Shown here: piece by piece, positions 17,259 through 25,941 of the stretch
Numbering within the stretch: position 1 is the stretch's first letter
Layout: each line of letters begins with the position of its first letter
Assembly: GCF_018449515.1 (NCBI RefSeq)
Contig: NZ_JAAVUQ010000006.1
Span: forward strand, 310,001 to 374,000
Source of the DNA: Caballeronia sp. dw_19
GTDB taxonomy: Bacteria > Pseudomonadota > Gammaproteobacteria > Burkholderiales > Burkholderiaceae
Length of the DNA: 64,000 nt
Direction of reading: 5' to 3'
Notes under the pieces: generated by a model
Told to the model about the DNA's origin: nothing
The model's input: only the letters and a program-made list of their open reading frames with translations
The model's database searches: none
Position numbers and translations under genes: made by a program

Positions 17259-18656
17259 TTAATCGGGCGTCACGCGCAAACCGGTCGCTCCAAGCGAGCC
17301 CGCGATGGCCATTTCGATTTCACGCCCAGTCGATACCAGCGCGCGTTCGCTAAATGCGGGGCCAACCAGGGACAAGCCGAAAGGCAAGCCGTCCGGCGTA
17401 AAACCGGACGGCACGCTCAGTGCCGCCAGGTTGAGCGGATTCGCGAAGTACGTGTAATACCCCATGTTCGCATTCAGGCGTTGTGGATCGCGTTCAACGT
17501 CATCGCAACGGTAAATGGTGGGGACAGTAGGCAGCGCAAGAAAATCGACAGTTTGAAAAAGCTGCGCTGCGTAGCGCGTCAGCGTTCGTTGCGTGTAGAG
17601 CGCCTGGAATGCATCGGCGGCGTTGTAGTTTTTCGCCGCGTCGATCGACGCGCGCACCGCCGGGTGAACCGCGTCGGGATAGCGCGAAATCACATCGTGA
17701 TAGGTAAGCCAGCGCTCAGCGATGAACGCGCTCCCGAACACAAGCCGGCCAGCGTCGACGAACGGTTTGTAGTCAATCCGGACTTCTTGCGCCCCCAGCG
17801 AGCGAAGCACGTCGAGCGACGCAAGATACGACGAACGGGCCGCATCATTGCCGAAGAATTTCAGGTCTTCATCGTGTGGCACACCGAAGCGCAAGGGCGG
17901 TGTTCTACGATGCAATATGGTTGTTGGATGGTCGACCGAGAACGGGTCCGTCGGATCGTATCCGGCAATGACGTCGAGCACATCGGAGGCGTCCTGCACG
18001 GTGAGCGCGAATACCGGCGCGACATCGAAACTACGGTTGCAATAGACAAATCCGCGCATGCTGACGAGCCCCGGTGTCGGCTTCAACCCGACGATGTTAT
18101 TCAGCGCCGCTGGAACGCGCCCCGAGCCACCCGTGTCCGACCCGATCGAAAACGAGACCTGGCCCGTGCTGACCGCGACCGCCGAGCCTGAACTCGATCC
18201 GCCCGGAATGTAGCGGGAGTCGAATGGATTGCGGCAGTAGCCCGACAATGAGCGGATGCCGACCAAACCCGTGGCGAACTGATCCATGTTCTGCTTGCCG
18301 ATCAGGATGGCGCCGGCGGCCTCCAGGCGCTCAACAACAGCCGCCGACTGCGTGGCTTCGTAGCCGAACGCGGGGCATCCCGCGGTCGTCGGCAATCCGG
18401 CTGCATCGATGTTGTCTTTCAGCCCGAACGGGATGCCATACAACGGCAAGCTCGAACCGCCGCGCCCCAATCGTTCGAGCCGGGCCGCCGCGGCCAATGC
18501 GACCTCGCGCGGCACGACATGGGTCCAGACGTGATCGCCGGTACGATGCGCCAGCCGTCGATAGACCTCATCGATTACGCTCGACGGCGTCCAGGAACCA
18601 TCGGCATAGGCGCGCTTCAGGCTGTTGAAATCGAGGCTCAGTGGCGAAGAGTGCAT
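17259..18656 (-). CDS. Amidase, allophanate-hydrolase-like (amidase domain only)
   Basis: 465 residues. Amidase-signature enzyme with Lys in PFGLKDNI (K80), cis-Ser in GGSSSGSAV (S154) and nucleophile in SDTGGSGR (S178). The intervals 74 and 24 equal those of the K-S-S triad of AtzF allophanate hydrolase as I recall it. Other AtzF-like segments are TTAGCPAFGYE, IPGGSSSGSAVAV and LNLAALSVPSGFT. The C-terminal domain that follows the amidase domain in allophanate hydrolases (about 130 residues) is missing. Cytoplasmic. It is the last gene of the 12-gene operon, 21 bases after a permease. No urea carboxylase is nearby, so hydrolysis of an imported amide, carbamoyl or sulfonamide-like compound is as likely as allophanate. 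Confidence 0.82.
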   Translation of the reverse strand: MHSSPLSLDFNSLKRAYADGSWTPSSVIDEVYRRLAHRTGDHVWTHVVPREVALAAAARLERLGRGGSSLPLYGIPFGLKDNIDAAGLPTTAGCPAFGYEATQSAAVVERLEAAGAILIGKQNMDQFATGLVGIRSLSGYCRNPFDSRYIPGGSSSGSAVAVSTGQVSFSIGSDTGGSGRVPAALNNIVGLKPTPGLVSMRGFVYCNRSFDVAPVFALTVQDASDVLDVIAGYDPTDPFSVDHPTTILHRRTPPLRFGVPHDEDLKFFGNDAARSSYLASLDVLRSLGAQEVRIDYKPFVDAGRLVFGSAFIAERWLTYHDVISRYPDAVHPAVRASIDAAKNYNAADAFQALYTQRTLTRYAAQLFQTVDFLALPTVPTIYRCDDVERDPQRLNANMGYYTYFANPLNLAALSVPSGFTPDGLPFGLSLVGPAFSERALVSTGREIEMAIAGSLGATGLRVTPD

Positions 18657-18677
18657 AAAGGCTTGGATCGGGAAGAG

Positions 18678-19427
18678 TCAGGAGGACCAGTGAACGACAC
18701 GGCGCGAAATCATCTCGAACAGACGATCCGCCAGCGATGATAAAAAGCCCAAGACCAGCAACCCCGCCATCATCGTGGCGATCTGCAGGTTCTGTTGTGT
18801 GATCTCAAGACGGTAGGCGACGCCCGCGTACGCGCCCGCCAGTTCCGCCGATACCAGCGCATAAAAAGCGATCGTGATCGCGGTGCGTAACCCGACGAAC
18901 ACAAACGGCAGCGCGTCGGGCAACTGCACGGTCCACAACAACTGGCGGCGAGTCGCACCCAGCGCCTGCGCCGCGCGCACATACGTAGGATTTGCCCGTT
19001 GCAAACCGAGATGCGTGGCAAGCCACACGGTGAAAAACACGCCCCAGAATACGAGGAACCACTTGCCCAGTTCGCTCAGTCCGAACCAGACGATCACGAT
19101 CGGCACGAATGCGATTGGCGGGATCGGGCGCAGCAATTGGAACACGGGCGTGAGCAAACCCGCCGCAACACGGTTCGAACCACTAAGTAATCCGATTGCG
19201 ATGCCGACCAGGGCGCCGGCCGCGTAGCCGATAACTGCCCGCTCGACGCTCGCACCAATATCAACCCATCCTTCCTTTGCGCCGAGATAGCGGTATAACG
19301 CGGCGATCACGCGCGTAGGCGGAGGAAACAGCAGAGGATTGACGAGATGCGCCTGGCACAACGCCTGCCATAACAGCAGGAATAACGGCAGCGAAAGCAG
19401 TTTCGCGACAAATGGAGCGTGTTTCAT
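18678..19427 (-). CDS. ABC transporter permease, SsuC/TauC/NrtB family (second transporter)
   Basis: About 249 residues from ATG 19427; upstream in-frame codons overlap the binding-protein gene and are not protein-like. About six membrane helices are expected. The family core LLRPIPPIAFVPIVIVWFGL and the cytoplasmic EAA-type loop RAAQALGATRRQLLWTVQLPDALPFV contact the ATPase. The family imports nitrate, cyanate, sulfonates, taurine and related small anions. It starts 17 bases after the binding protein gene and, with 19444-20427 and 20519-21418, completes the second importer of the operon. Confidence 0.9.
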   Translation of the reverse strand: MKHAPFVAKLLSLPLFLLLWQALCQAHLVNPLLFPPPTRVIAALYRYLGAKEGWVDIGASVERAVIGYAAGALVGIAIGLLSGSNRVAAGLLTPVFQLLRPIPPIAFVPIVIVWFGLSELGKWFLVFWGVFFTVWLATHLGLQRANPTYVRAAQALGATRRQLLWTVQLPDALPFVFVGLRTAITIAFYALVSAELAGAYAGVAYRLEITQQNLQIATMMAGLLVLGFLSSLADRLFEMISRRVVHWSS

Positions 19428-19443
19428 GCTGGTTATCCGCGGC

Positions 19444-20427
19444 CTAGTCCGACGCTGCGGGCAACCGTACCCGTGCCTTGTCCACCTGAGCCAGCGGCGC
19501 ACTGAAAATAATGCGGCGGAAATCCGGGAGCGTCGCCGCGGCCGGCGCGTTGCCGCTCGCCAAGCGCCATTGCGCGTGTTGCGTGAGCGTGTCGAGCGTA
19601 CGCTGGTCGAGCACCACATCAAACACATAGTCATGCCAGATCGAGGCAAGATCGGCACGCTCCATATGGGTCGCCTGCGCGATAGTAGTGATGGCGTCGT
19701 CGGGATGCGCCTTCAGCCACGTTTCGGCCTCGACGACCGAGCGCAAAAACGCGACCACAGTTGCGGGATGTGCCCGCAGATAAGTTTGCTGGACAACAAG
19801 GTTGAACGTCTCGGCATAAACGCCTTTGGCCGGAAGCTCCCTGGCGTCGTCGCCGAGCGCTTTCTTGCCGTTCGCGATGAACGGCTCCCAACTGTTGTAA
19901 GCGTCAATACTTCCGCTGGCGAGCGCGGCCGGCATGTCCTGCGGGCGCAAGTTCACCAGCTGAACCTGCGCAGGGGTCAGTCCTGCGCGCTTGAGCAACA
20001 TGCCCGTATAGATTTCGCTGCCCGTACCGGCCGAAAACCCGATGCGCTTGCCCTTGAGATCGGCCGGCGTTGTGATCCGCGCGGCGCTGCGAGTGAGTGT
20101 CTTGTCGTCGGAGTATTCCATCCTTGCGAGCAGTGCGATCTTCTGGTCGGCGAGTGCCGCCGCCGTAATCGGCGCTTCGGCAGTGGTGGCCACATCTGCG
20201 CCATTTCCAAGCACGGTTTCCAGTGCCTGCCGGCCGCTGCTGAAGTTGCTGACCTGAACATCAAGTCCGTTCTTTTCGAAGAAATGTTGTTCCTGCGCGA
20301 TAATCACGAGGCCGGATATGGGGGCCAGATTTTGCGCAAGCCGAACGGTTTCGGCCGCGTTGCCCGTTGCCTGCAACGCGGTGATCATAATCCCCGAAAC
20401 GAACAATTGTTTTGTGATACTAAGCAT
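19444..20427 (-). CDS. ABC substrate-binding protein, SsuA/NMT1 type (second transporter)
   Basis: 327 residues. The N-terminal signal peptide ends near TGNAAET. The mature part begins VRLAQNLAPISGLVIIAQEQHFFEKNGLDVQV, then has GADVATTAEAPITAAAL, LKGKRIGFSAGTGSEIY and GSIDAYNSWEPFIANGKKAL, the SsuA/TauA/NMT1 pattern for small organic S or N compounds. GGGA lies about 10 bases upstream of the ATG. The 91-base gap before it is the second-largest inside the operon's 3' half and could allow separate regulation. Periplasmic. Substrate unknown. Confidence 0.9.
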   Translation of the reverse strand: MLSITKQLFVSGIMITALQATGNAAETVRLAQNLAPISGLVIIAQEQHFFEKNGLDVQVSNFSSGRQALETVLGNGADVATTAEAPITAAALADQKIALLARMEYSDDKTLTRSAARITTPADLKGKRIGFSAGTGSEIYTGMLLKRAGLTPAQVQLVNLRPQDMPAALASGSIDAYNSWEPFIANGKKALGDDARELPAKGVYAETFNLVVQQTYLRAHPATVVAFLRSVVEAETWLKAHPDDAITTIAQATHMERADLASIWHDYVFDVVLDQRTLDTLTQHAQWRLASGNAPAAATLPDFRRIIFSAPLAQVDKARVRLPAASD

Positions 20428-20518
20428 AATTATAATTTCCCGATGGCATTGGCAAACGTGTCAAGGTGTCGTTGCTTTAAAGCGGAACTGTAAGCACTTG
20501 CCGCCAAAAAATGGCGCT

Positions 20519-21418
20519 TCAGTCAAGCGTCGTTGTCAGGATAGACGGCGGACTTGCCTCACCAACCTCGCCGGCCGCCCTTCCTGGCGGCAATACCTGA
20601 GCTTCTGTATCGAATGCTTTCTGACTCTCCTCCCGAATCAGCGAAAGAAGCCGGGACCGGATCGAAAAGAACTCCATCGACTCCATCGTAGCTTCGCTGC
20701 GTGGGCGGGCAAGCGGCACCGGCACGATCTCCTTGATGCGTCCGGGACGAGCCGTCATGACATAAATGCGATCGGCCAGAAACACCGCTTCGTCAATATC
20801 GTGCGTGATGAACAGCACCGACAAGTTCAGGCTGCGCCACATGGTCGTCAGCAACTGCTGCATGATCGTGCGGGTCTGCGCGTCGAGGGCGCCGAACGGC
20901 TCGTCCATCAACAGGATGCGTGGTGTGGTCGCCAGCGCGCGCAGGATGCCCACGCGCTGCTTCATGCCGCCCGAAAGCTGCTCGGGGAAATACGTTTCGA
21001 TGTTCGACAACCCGGCCATCGCCAGTAACGAGCGGGCGCGGTCACGGCGTTGCGCCGACGGCACGCCTTTCAGCTTGAGGCCGTACTCGACATTCGAACG
21101 CGCGGTCATCCAGGGGAACAGCGAATATTGCTGGAACACGACGCCCCGGTCGGCTCCCGGCGATATCACCCGCTGACCGTCGATCGTGACGCTGCCTGAT
21201 GCTGGCGCCTGAAATCCCGCGACCGCGTTGAGCAGCGAAGATTTGCCGCACCCTGAGGGCCCCACCACGACGACGAATTCGCCGGGTGCGACTTCGATCG
21301 AAACGTCGTCGAGCACTCGCGTTGCTACGCCTGCGCGCTGCCACGGCCAGCGTCCCGCGCGTTGCGCGAATTCGACCGAGAGCCGGTCGACCCTAAGGTG
21401 TCCGAGGGCCTGTGTCAT
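20519..21418 (-). CDS. ABC transporter ATP-binding protein, SsuB/TauB type (second transporter)
   Basis: About 299 residues. ATG 21418 overlaps the DUF971 stop codon (ATGA), so the long frame upstream of it, which reads through DUF971 out of frame, is not coding. Walker A GPSGCGKSS, Q-loop VFQQYSLFPW, signature LSGGMKQRVGILRAL, Walker B ILLMDEPFGALD and H-loop FITHDIDEA are all intact. The C-terminus carries ~40 extra residues rich in Pro, Glu and Ala after the normal end of the domain. It energises the permease 18678-19427. Translational coupling to DUF971 suggests the two act together. Confidence 0.92.
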   Translation of the reverse strand: MTQALGHLRVDRLSVEFAQRAGRWPWQRAGVATRVLDDVSIEVAPGEFVVVVGPSGCGKSSLLNAVAGFQAPASGSVTIDGQRVISPGADRGVVFQQYSLFPWMTARSNVEYGLKLKGVPSAQRRDRARSLLAMAGLSNIETYFPEQLSGGMKQRVGILRALATTPRILLMDEPFGALDAQTRTIMQQLLTTMWRSLNLSVLFITHDIDEAVFLADRIYVMTARPGRIKEIVPVPLARPRSEATMESMEFFSIRSRLLSLIREESQKAFDTEAQVLPPGRAAGEVGEASPPSILTTTLD

Positions 21419-21705
21419 GCCGCAACCGCCCCAAGCGCTTCGAGAAACGGCCACGGAAAAATTCCCTGCGCGTGACCGTCGCTGAAGATGATCTGCACGC
21501 CATACGCCATCGAATAAATGTCCACGATTGCGACGTCCTCGGCTGCCTGCACGGAACTCGCCGCGAGGCGAATACGGCGGCACGCGGCGCATGGGCATGC
21601 ACGGCGCAAGGCCGCGTGACTGACGCACTGGGCCCGCGCGCCGGGCCAGTGCAGCGTCAGGGTATGGGCGCGCGAGTCCAGGTCGATGCGTTCGGGTACG
21701 TTCAT
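21415..21705 (-). CDS. DUF971 domain protein
   Basis: 96 residues, the DUF971 (GBBH-like N-terminal) domain alone. Visible are LTLHWPGARAQCVSHAALRRACPCAACR, whose CPCAAC cluster together with an upstream Cys could bind Zn or Fe, and the C-terminal YGVQIIFSDGHAQGIFPWPFL typical of the domain. In eukaryotic gamma-butyrobetaine hydroxylase this domain is a zinc-binding N-terminal unit; in bacteria it also occurs with Mrp/ApbC Fe-S carrier proteins. Start and stop overlap both neighbours by 4 bases (ATGA), so its synthesis is locked to the HEAT protein and the ATPase. A role in Fe-S cluster or metal handling for the operon's oxidoreductase is inference. Confidence 0.85.
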   Translation of the reverse strand: MNVPERIDLDSRAHTLTLHWPGARAQCVSHAALRRACPCAACRRIRLAASSVQAAEDVAIVDIYSMAYGVQIIFSDGHAQGIFPWPFLEALGAVAA

Positions 21706-22697
21706 GCGGGAAGACCTTCGATCTGTTGCAACGCGATGCGAACGGCCTTGCGGACTTCCGGGTCCGGGTCGCCTTGGGCAGCTTGCAGGGCCGGCAGCAA
21801 ACCGCGGTCGCCGAGCTCGCCGAGCGCAAGCGCCGCTTCCTTACGCAGATTGCTGATGGAATGCGACAGCAGCCGTGCAAGCGCCGCTCCCGCGCCCGGG
21901 TCACGCAACCGGCCGAGCGCTCGTGCGGACTTCAACCTGACCTGCCAGTAAGGATCGTCAAGCGACGCGATCAACGCGTCGCGGGCCTGGCCCGCGCGCA
22001 GCTTGCCCAGCGTCGCGGCGGCTTCCTCACGCACTTGCCAAGCGTCGTCGCGCAACGCACTGAGCAACGCGTCGACAATGGCTTGCGCCGGCTCCGAGCC
22101 CAGTCCTAACGACCCCACTGCGGCCCGGCGCACATCGGGATCGGTATCGCCTGCGGCCACTTGTGCGAGCTGCGCAAGCGCGCGCTCGTCCTTGAGCCAG
22201 CCTGCGACGCCGACGGCCTCCAGGCGCACCGACGCAAGCGGATGCGAGAGTGCTCGCATGGCGGGGTCCAGTGCGTCGGACAGGCGCAATTCACGCAATG
22301 CGCGGAGTATCGCGGCCTGCACGAACGGGTCGGGATTGGCGACCCATTCAAGCAATACGTGGCCGGACGTTGCTTCCTTGAGTTCCGAGAGGCTTTGAGC
22401 GGCAGCAAGGCGCACCGTTTCATCGGCGTCGAGAAGGGAACGGCACAGCGCGTCGACAACCTCCGCCCCTTCCCAGGCCGCCAGCACGCGCGCGGCCTCC
22501 CGGCGGACATCAGCCGAATCGTCATGACGCAGCGCATGGACGATCGGCGGCAACAGGTTCTCGTCCTCCAGATCCGCGAGTTCAAGGAGCGCGATGCGGC
22601 GAACCACGGGGTCGGCGCTGGACAGGCGCGGCAGCACGGCCGCTGCTTCGGGGTCGAGCGCGTCCGGGTCGAAAGTCAGCGGAGAGAAAACAGTCAT
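21702..22697 (-). CDS. HEAT/PBS-lyase-type repeat protein
   Basis: About 331 residues from ATG 22697; a TTG 18 bases upstream is an alternative start. Roughly nine HEAT-like repeats of ~31 residues are visible, each with a D-P/D-W-x-VRxxAxxxL pattern: DDSADVRREAARVL, DADETVRLAAAQSL, DTDPDVRRAAVGSL, DDAWQVREEAAATL, DDPYWQVRLKSARAL and DPDPEVRKAVRIAL. No signal peptide, so a cytoplasmic solenoid scaffold. Relatives act in protein-protein contacts, for example as chaperones of cofactor-bearing proteins. Coupled by ATGA overlap to DUF971. In this operon it may assist assembly of the AprA-like enzyme or its Fe-S partner; unproven. Confidence 0.88.
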   Translation of the reverse strand: MTVFSPLTFDPDALDPEAAAVLPRLSSADPVVRRIALLELADLEDENLLPPIVHALRHDDSADVRREAARVLAAWEGAEVVDALCRSLLDADETVRLAAAQSLSELKEATSGHVLLEWVANPDPFVQAAILRALRELRLSDALDPAMRALSHPLASVRLEAVGVAGWLKDERALAQLAQVAAGDTDPDVRRAAVGSLGLGSEPAQAIVDALLSALRDDAWQVREEAAATLGKLRAGQARDALIASLDDPYWQVRLKSARALGRLRDPGAGAALARLLSHSISNLRKEAALALGELGDRGLLPALQAAQGDPDPEVRKAVRIALQQIEGLPA

Positions 22698-22762
22698 GAG
22701 TGGATGGGTTGTCAAATGAGCGATTGAAGCAATGAATATTCAGAATGGCGTGGCGCGCAATT

Positions 22763-23560
22763 TCATGTCGTCTCGCGCAGCAGTGCAAGGCAACGGCGCT
22801 TGATGTCGACGAACTCCACCGCCACCGTGCTTTCGTCATCGCGTGGACGGGAAAGTGGCACCACGATATCGGCGACGATTCTCGCCGGCCGTCGCGACAG
22901 CACGAGAATGCGATCGGCCAGGAACAATGCCTCGTCTATATCGTGAGTCACGAACATCACGGTCGTGCGCATACGCGCCCACACATCAAGCAGCAGGCTC
23001 TGCATCATCCGGCGCGTCTGTGCGTCGAGTGCACCGAACGGTTCGTCCATCAGCAGGATGCGCGGCCGGTTGATCAGCGCGCGTGCAATTTCCACCCGCT
23101 GTTGCATGCCGCCCGACAGTTGCGCCGGATAACGCGCTTCGAATCCCTGCAAGCCGACGAGTTCGAGCAGCGCACGCGCCTCGCGATGCCGTTCCGCGAG
23201 ACCGAGCCCGCTCATCTTCAGTCCGAACGCAACGTTGTCGATCACCCGCTTCCACGGAAACAACGTGTGCTGCTGAAACACAAGGCCACGGTTTCGATGC
23301 GGCCCTTCGACCCGTTCGCCATCCACGGCGATCTCGCCACGAGTGGACACCACATGTCCCGCAATAGCGCCCAGCAACGTGGACTTGCCACAACCTGACG
23401 GTCCGAGCACGCAGACGAATTCACCCGGCTCGACGGTGAAATCGAGGCGATCGAGCGCCGTCAATCGTTCGCTCGGCAACCCCACCTCAACGCTCAGCGA
23501 ACGCACGTCCACACGGCCCAGGGTCGCCTCGGTCAGCACCTCAGTTAACGCGATACTCAT
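22763..23560 (-). CDS. ABC transporter ATP-binding protein, SsuB/TauB type (first transporter)
   Basis: About 265 residues. ATG 23560 overlaps the permease stop (ATGA). Walker A GPSGCGKST, Q-loop VFQQHTLFPW, signature LSGGMQQRVEIARAL, Walker B ILLMDEPFGALD and H-loop FVTHDIDEA are intact. Close relative of the other ATPase in the operon (20519-21418) but shorter at the C-terminus. Pairs with permease 23557-24417 and binding protein 24456-25892 as the first importer of the operon. Cytoplasmic face of the inner membrane. Confidence 0.93.
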   Translation of the reverse strand: MSIALTEVLTEATLGRVDVRSLSVEVGLPSERLTALDRLDFTVEPGEFVCVLGPSGCGKSTLLGAIAGHVVSTRGEIAVDGERVEGPHRNRGLVFQQHTLFPWKRVIDNVAFGLKMSGLGLAERHREARALLELVGLQGFEARYPAQLSGGMQQRVEIARALINRPRILLMDEPFGALDAQTRRMMQSLLLDVWARMRTTVMFVTHDIDEALFLADRILVLSRRPARIVADIVVPLSRPRDDESTVAVEFVDIKRRCLALLRETT

Positions 23561-24417
23561 CGACGCGCCTCGCTCAGCCGATGCCACGGCATCAGCATCA
23601 GTCCGAGCCTTTTGACAAGCACGCTGCTGCCCATGCCAAGCGCGCCGATCAGCAGCATGCCGACGACGATATCGGCGTAGTTCTGCAAGGTGTACGACTC
23701 CCACGTAAAATAACCGATCCCGTACTGCCCCGCGATCATCTCGGCCGTGATCAGGCAAAACCACGCAGTGCCCATGCCGATCGACAAACCGGTCAGGATC
23801 GCCGGCGCCGCGCCGGGCAGGATCACTTCGCTGAATAGGGCGAGCCGGCGCGTGCCAAGACTTCGCGCGGTGGCGACCAGGCGTGGATCGACGCCTTCCA
23901 CGCCGTGAATGGTATTGAGCAGAATAGGGAACAGCGCGCCGATGAACGTGATGAACATCATGCTCACCTCCGACGACGGAAACATCAGGATCGCCAGCGG
24001 AATCCATGCAACAGCGGGAATGGGCCGCAGCACTTCCAGCGACGGCAGCACTGTGTCTTCGAACGCGCGATACCGCCCGATCGCAAGTCCAAAGCCGATC
24101 CCAACCAAAGCCGCCGCGCTGAATCCGACCAGCACCCGCATGATGCTGGCGAAGAGGTGCATCGGCAGCTTGGGTGAATGCAGCAGGTGCCAGAACGCCT
24201 GTGCGACCTCCGTCGGTGCGGGCACATTCGCCATTGTCACGAAGCCGAGCGAGACCTTGTACTGCGTAGCGATCTGCCACAGGCCGAGGCAGGCGACAAG
24301 TGACGCGCAACGCCGGATCGAACGGCTGACAGGCGTGCGCGTCAACACCGCCGACGAACGTTGTCCGTCAAGCGCCGGCAAGTCGCGGCTTTCGATGCTT
24401 TCGAGCGAAGTGGCCAT
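23557..24417 (-). CDS. ABC transporter permease, SsuC/TauC type (first transporter)
   Basis: 286 residues. About 30 polar residues precede a first hydrophobic helix (RCASLVACLGLWQIATQY). The core motif LEVLRPIPAVAWIPLAILMF and the EAA-type loop TARSLGTRRLALFSEVILPGAAPAIL identify the SsuC/TauC/NrtB family. Several hydrophobic segments follow through GMLLIGALGMG. It starts 38 bases after the binding-protein gene and overlaps the ATPase start by 4 bases. Inner-membrane half of the first importer in the operon; it forms a homodimer in this family. Confidence 0.92.
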   Translation of the reverse strand: MATSLESIESRDLPALDGQRSSAVLTRTPVSRSIRRCASLVACLGLWQIATQYKVSLGFVTMANVPAPTEVAQAFWHLLHSPKLPMHLFASIMRVLVGFSAAALVGIGFGLAIGRYRAFEDTVLPSLEVLRPIPAVAWIPLAILMFPSSEVSMMFITFIGALFPILLNTIHGVEGVDPRLVATARSLGTRRLALFSEVILPGAAPAILTGLSIGMGTAWFCLITAEMIAGQYGIGYFTWESYTLQNYADIVVGMLLIGALGMGSSVLVKRLGLMLMPWHRLSEARR

Positions 24418-24455
24418 TATCGATTTCCTGTAGAAGGCGTCGAACCTGCTGCGCG

Positions 24456-25892
24456 TCAGCGTGCGGCCACGGCCTGAGCCGCACCAGCGCGAACCGATGC
24501 ATAGTCCGAGACTTGGCCACTGACCTTTTTCGCGTAATCATCCGCACTGGCGCGCAGCAGGAAAGCCGCGATCTGCCCGGTGCCTGAGCGGACATACCAG
24601 GCTTGGGCCGCCAACAGCTTCAGCCCGCTCGTGTGATCCTGCACAAACACCGCGCGCACGGTCTTGCCCTGTTTCGTCAACGCTTCCTGCGCACTGAGAG
24701 CTTCTTGCGGTTGCGCGTAACTGCGAACGGCGTCTTCACCTTCGACCCACACTTGAGCGACGTCGTTGAAATGGGTGATTCTCCTGCCCGTTTGCGCGTC
24801 ATTGGCCGTCAACGGCTGCTTCGCGTAGTTCTTGAGCGCGGCGTCATAGTCGAGGCCGGACTGCTTGAACGCCTCGCGGATAAAGTGGTCGTCAATGATG
24901 CTGTTCGCATCGAGCTCGACGTCCGTCTTTTTCAGCAGCTTGAGTGTGTCGATCGCGCTCGCCACGGCCTCCCGATACTCCGGCTTCCAGGTCAGGTCGC
25001 GGGTCTGCAAGCCGAGCGGCCCGTGATACAGGTAATCGACCGGCGCTTCAATGCCCGTCACTTTCTCTATCAGCAGGCTGTACTTTTCCGGGTCCTGCGC
25101 CATCAGGCGATTCGCCTCAATGGTCGCGCGCAAATAGGCAACGACAATTTCCGGGTACTTCTTTGCGTAGTCCGCGTCGACGAGCGCACCATGAAAAGTC
25201 GGTGCGTGGCTTTGCGAACCGTCATAGATCTTGGTCGCGAAGCCGCGATACGGAAACAGGTCGGCGAACGGCACAAAGTCGGCATGCGCGTCAATCTTGT
25301 GCGCCTTGAGCGCACTGCCCGCCACTTCCGGCGCTTGCGTGATGATGTTGACGTCGGTCTCAGGATCCCAGCCTTGCGCCTTGATAGCGCGCAGCAACAT
25401 GCTATGCGCGGTCGATGCGAACGGCACCGAGATTGTCTTGCCCTTCAGGTCGGCCAAGGAATGAATCGGGGACCCGATCGGGACGACAATGCCATTGCCG
25501 CTGCCCTCGATGCTCCCCGACAGAACCGTGATGAACTCACTCCGCTTGCCGGCTTTCTTGAATGCCGCCGCGTTGAGCGTGCCGGGAAAATCCGCCATCG
25601 CGCCGAAATCGAGTTTTCCCGCGACCATTTCATTAGTCAGCGGCGCGCCGGATGTGAAGTCCTTCCACTGGATGTCGTACTGGACGTCCTTGTATTTGCC
25701 GTCGTGCGGAAGATATTTATCGAGCAGATGCAGCTCCCGGATCATGAGACCGCCCGTTGCGCAGTTGATCGTGGTGTCCTGCGTGCCGATAGCCACGCGG
25801 ATCGTTTCCGCCTGCGCGGCGCTCAATGACGCCATGACGATGCCTAACGCCGTGGAAGCCCGAAGCAGTTTTCGAATATTCCGAATGTTCAT
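24456..25892 (-). CDS. ABC substrate-binding protein (first transporter) with NosL-like C-terminal extension
   Basis: 478 residues, about 140 more than usual. The signal peptide ends near AAQAETI. Residues ~30-345 are an SsuA/NrtA-like binding domain (IRVAIGTQDTT, FGAMADFPGTLNA, LKGKTISVPFASTAHSML, KAHKIDAHADFVPFADLFP). Residues ~350-465 resemble a NosL-type domain: HFNDVAQVWVEG, then VRAVFVQDHTSGLKLLAAQAWYV and GTGQIAAFLLRASADDYAKK, the order seen in NosL copper/metal chaperones. The N-terminal Cys/Met metal ligands of NosL are not evident, so metal binding is doubtful. A small inverted repeat (25893-25908) lies at the ribosome binding site. Periplasmic receptor. The NosL assignment is pattern recognition only. 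Confidence 0.78.
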   Translation of the reverse strand: MNIRNIRKLLRASTALGIVMASLSAAQAETIRVAIGTQDTTINCATGGLMIRELHLLDKYLPHDGKYKDVQYDIQWKDFTSGAPLTNEMVAGKLDFGAMADFPGTLNAAAFKKAGKRSEFITVLSGSIEGSGNGIVVPIGSPIHSLADLKGKTISVPFASTAHSMLLRAIKAQGWDPETDVNIITQAPEVAGSALKAHKIDAHADFVPFADLFPYRGFATKIYDGSQSHAPTFHGALVDADYAKKYPEIVVAYLRATIEANRLMAQDPEKYSLLIEKVTGIEAPVDYLYHGPLGLQTRDLTWKPEYREAVASAIDTLKLLKKTDVELDANSIIDDHFIREAFKQSGLDYDAALKNYAKQPLTANDAQTGRRITHFNDVAQVWVEGEDAVRSYAQPQEALSAQEALTKQGKTVRAVFVQDHTSGLKLLAAQAWYVRSGTGQIAAFLLRASADDYAKKVSGQVSDYASVRAGAAQAVAAR

Positions 25893-25941
25893 TACTCAAC
25901 CCCGAGTAGATAGTGACTACGCCGCGAATCTGAACGCTGCG

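Noticed and set aside
20429..20464. Perfect TTGACA and TATAAT on the minus strand before the second binding protein gene
   Set aside because: Spacing is 24 bases and the TATAAT touches the start codon, so they cannot form a normal sigma-70 promoter.
24603..25829. 408-codon open frame opposite the NosL-tailed binding protein gene
   Set aside because: No domain, skewed composition, antisense to a clear gene with signal peptide.
25893..25908. TACTC-AACCCC-GAGTA hairpin over the binding-protein ribosome site as a riboswitch or thermosensor
   Set aside because: Only a 5-bp stem with the likely Shine-Dalgarno in the loop; too weak to claim regulation.
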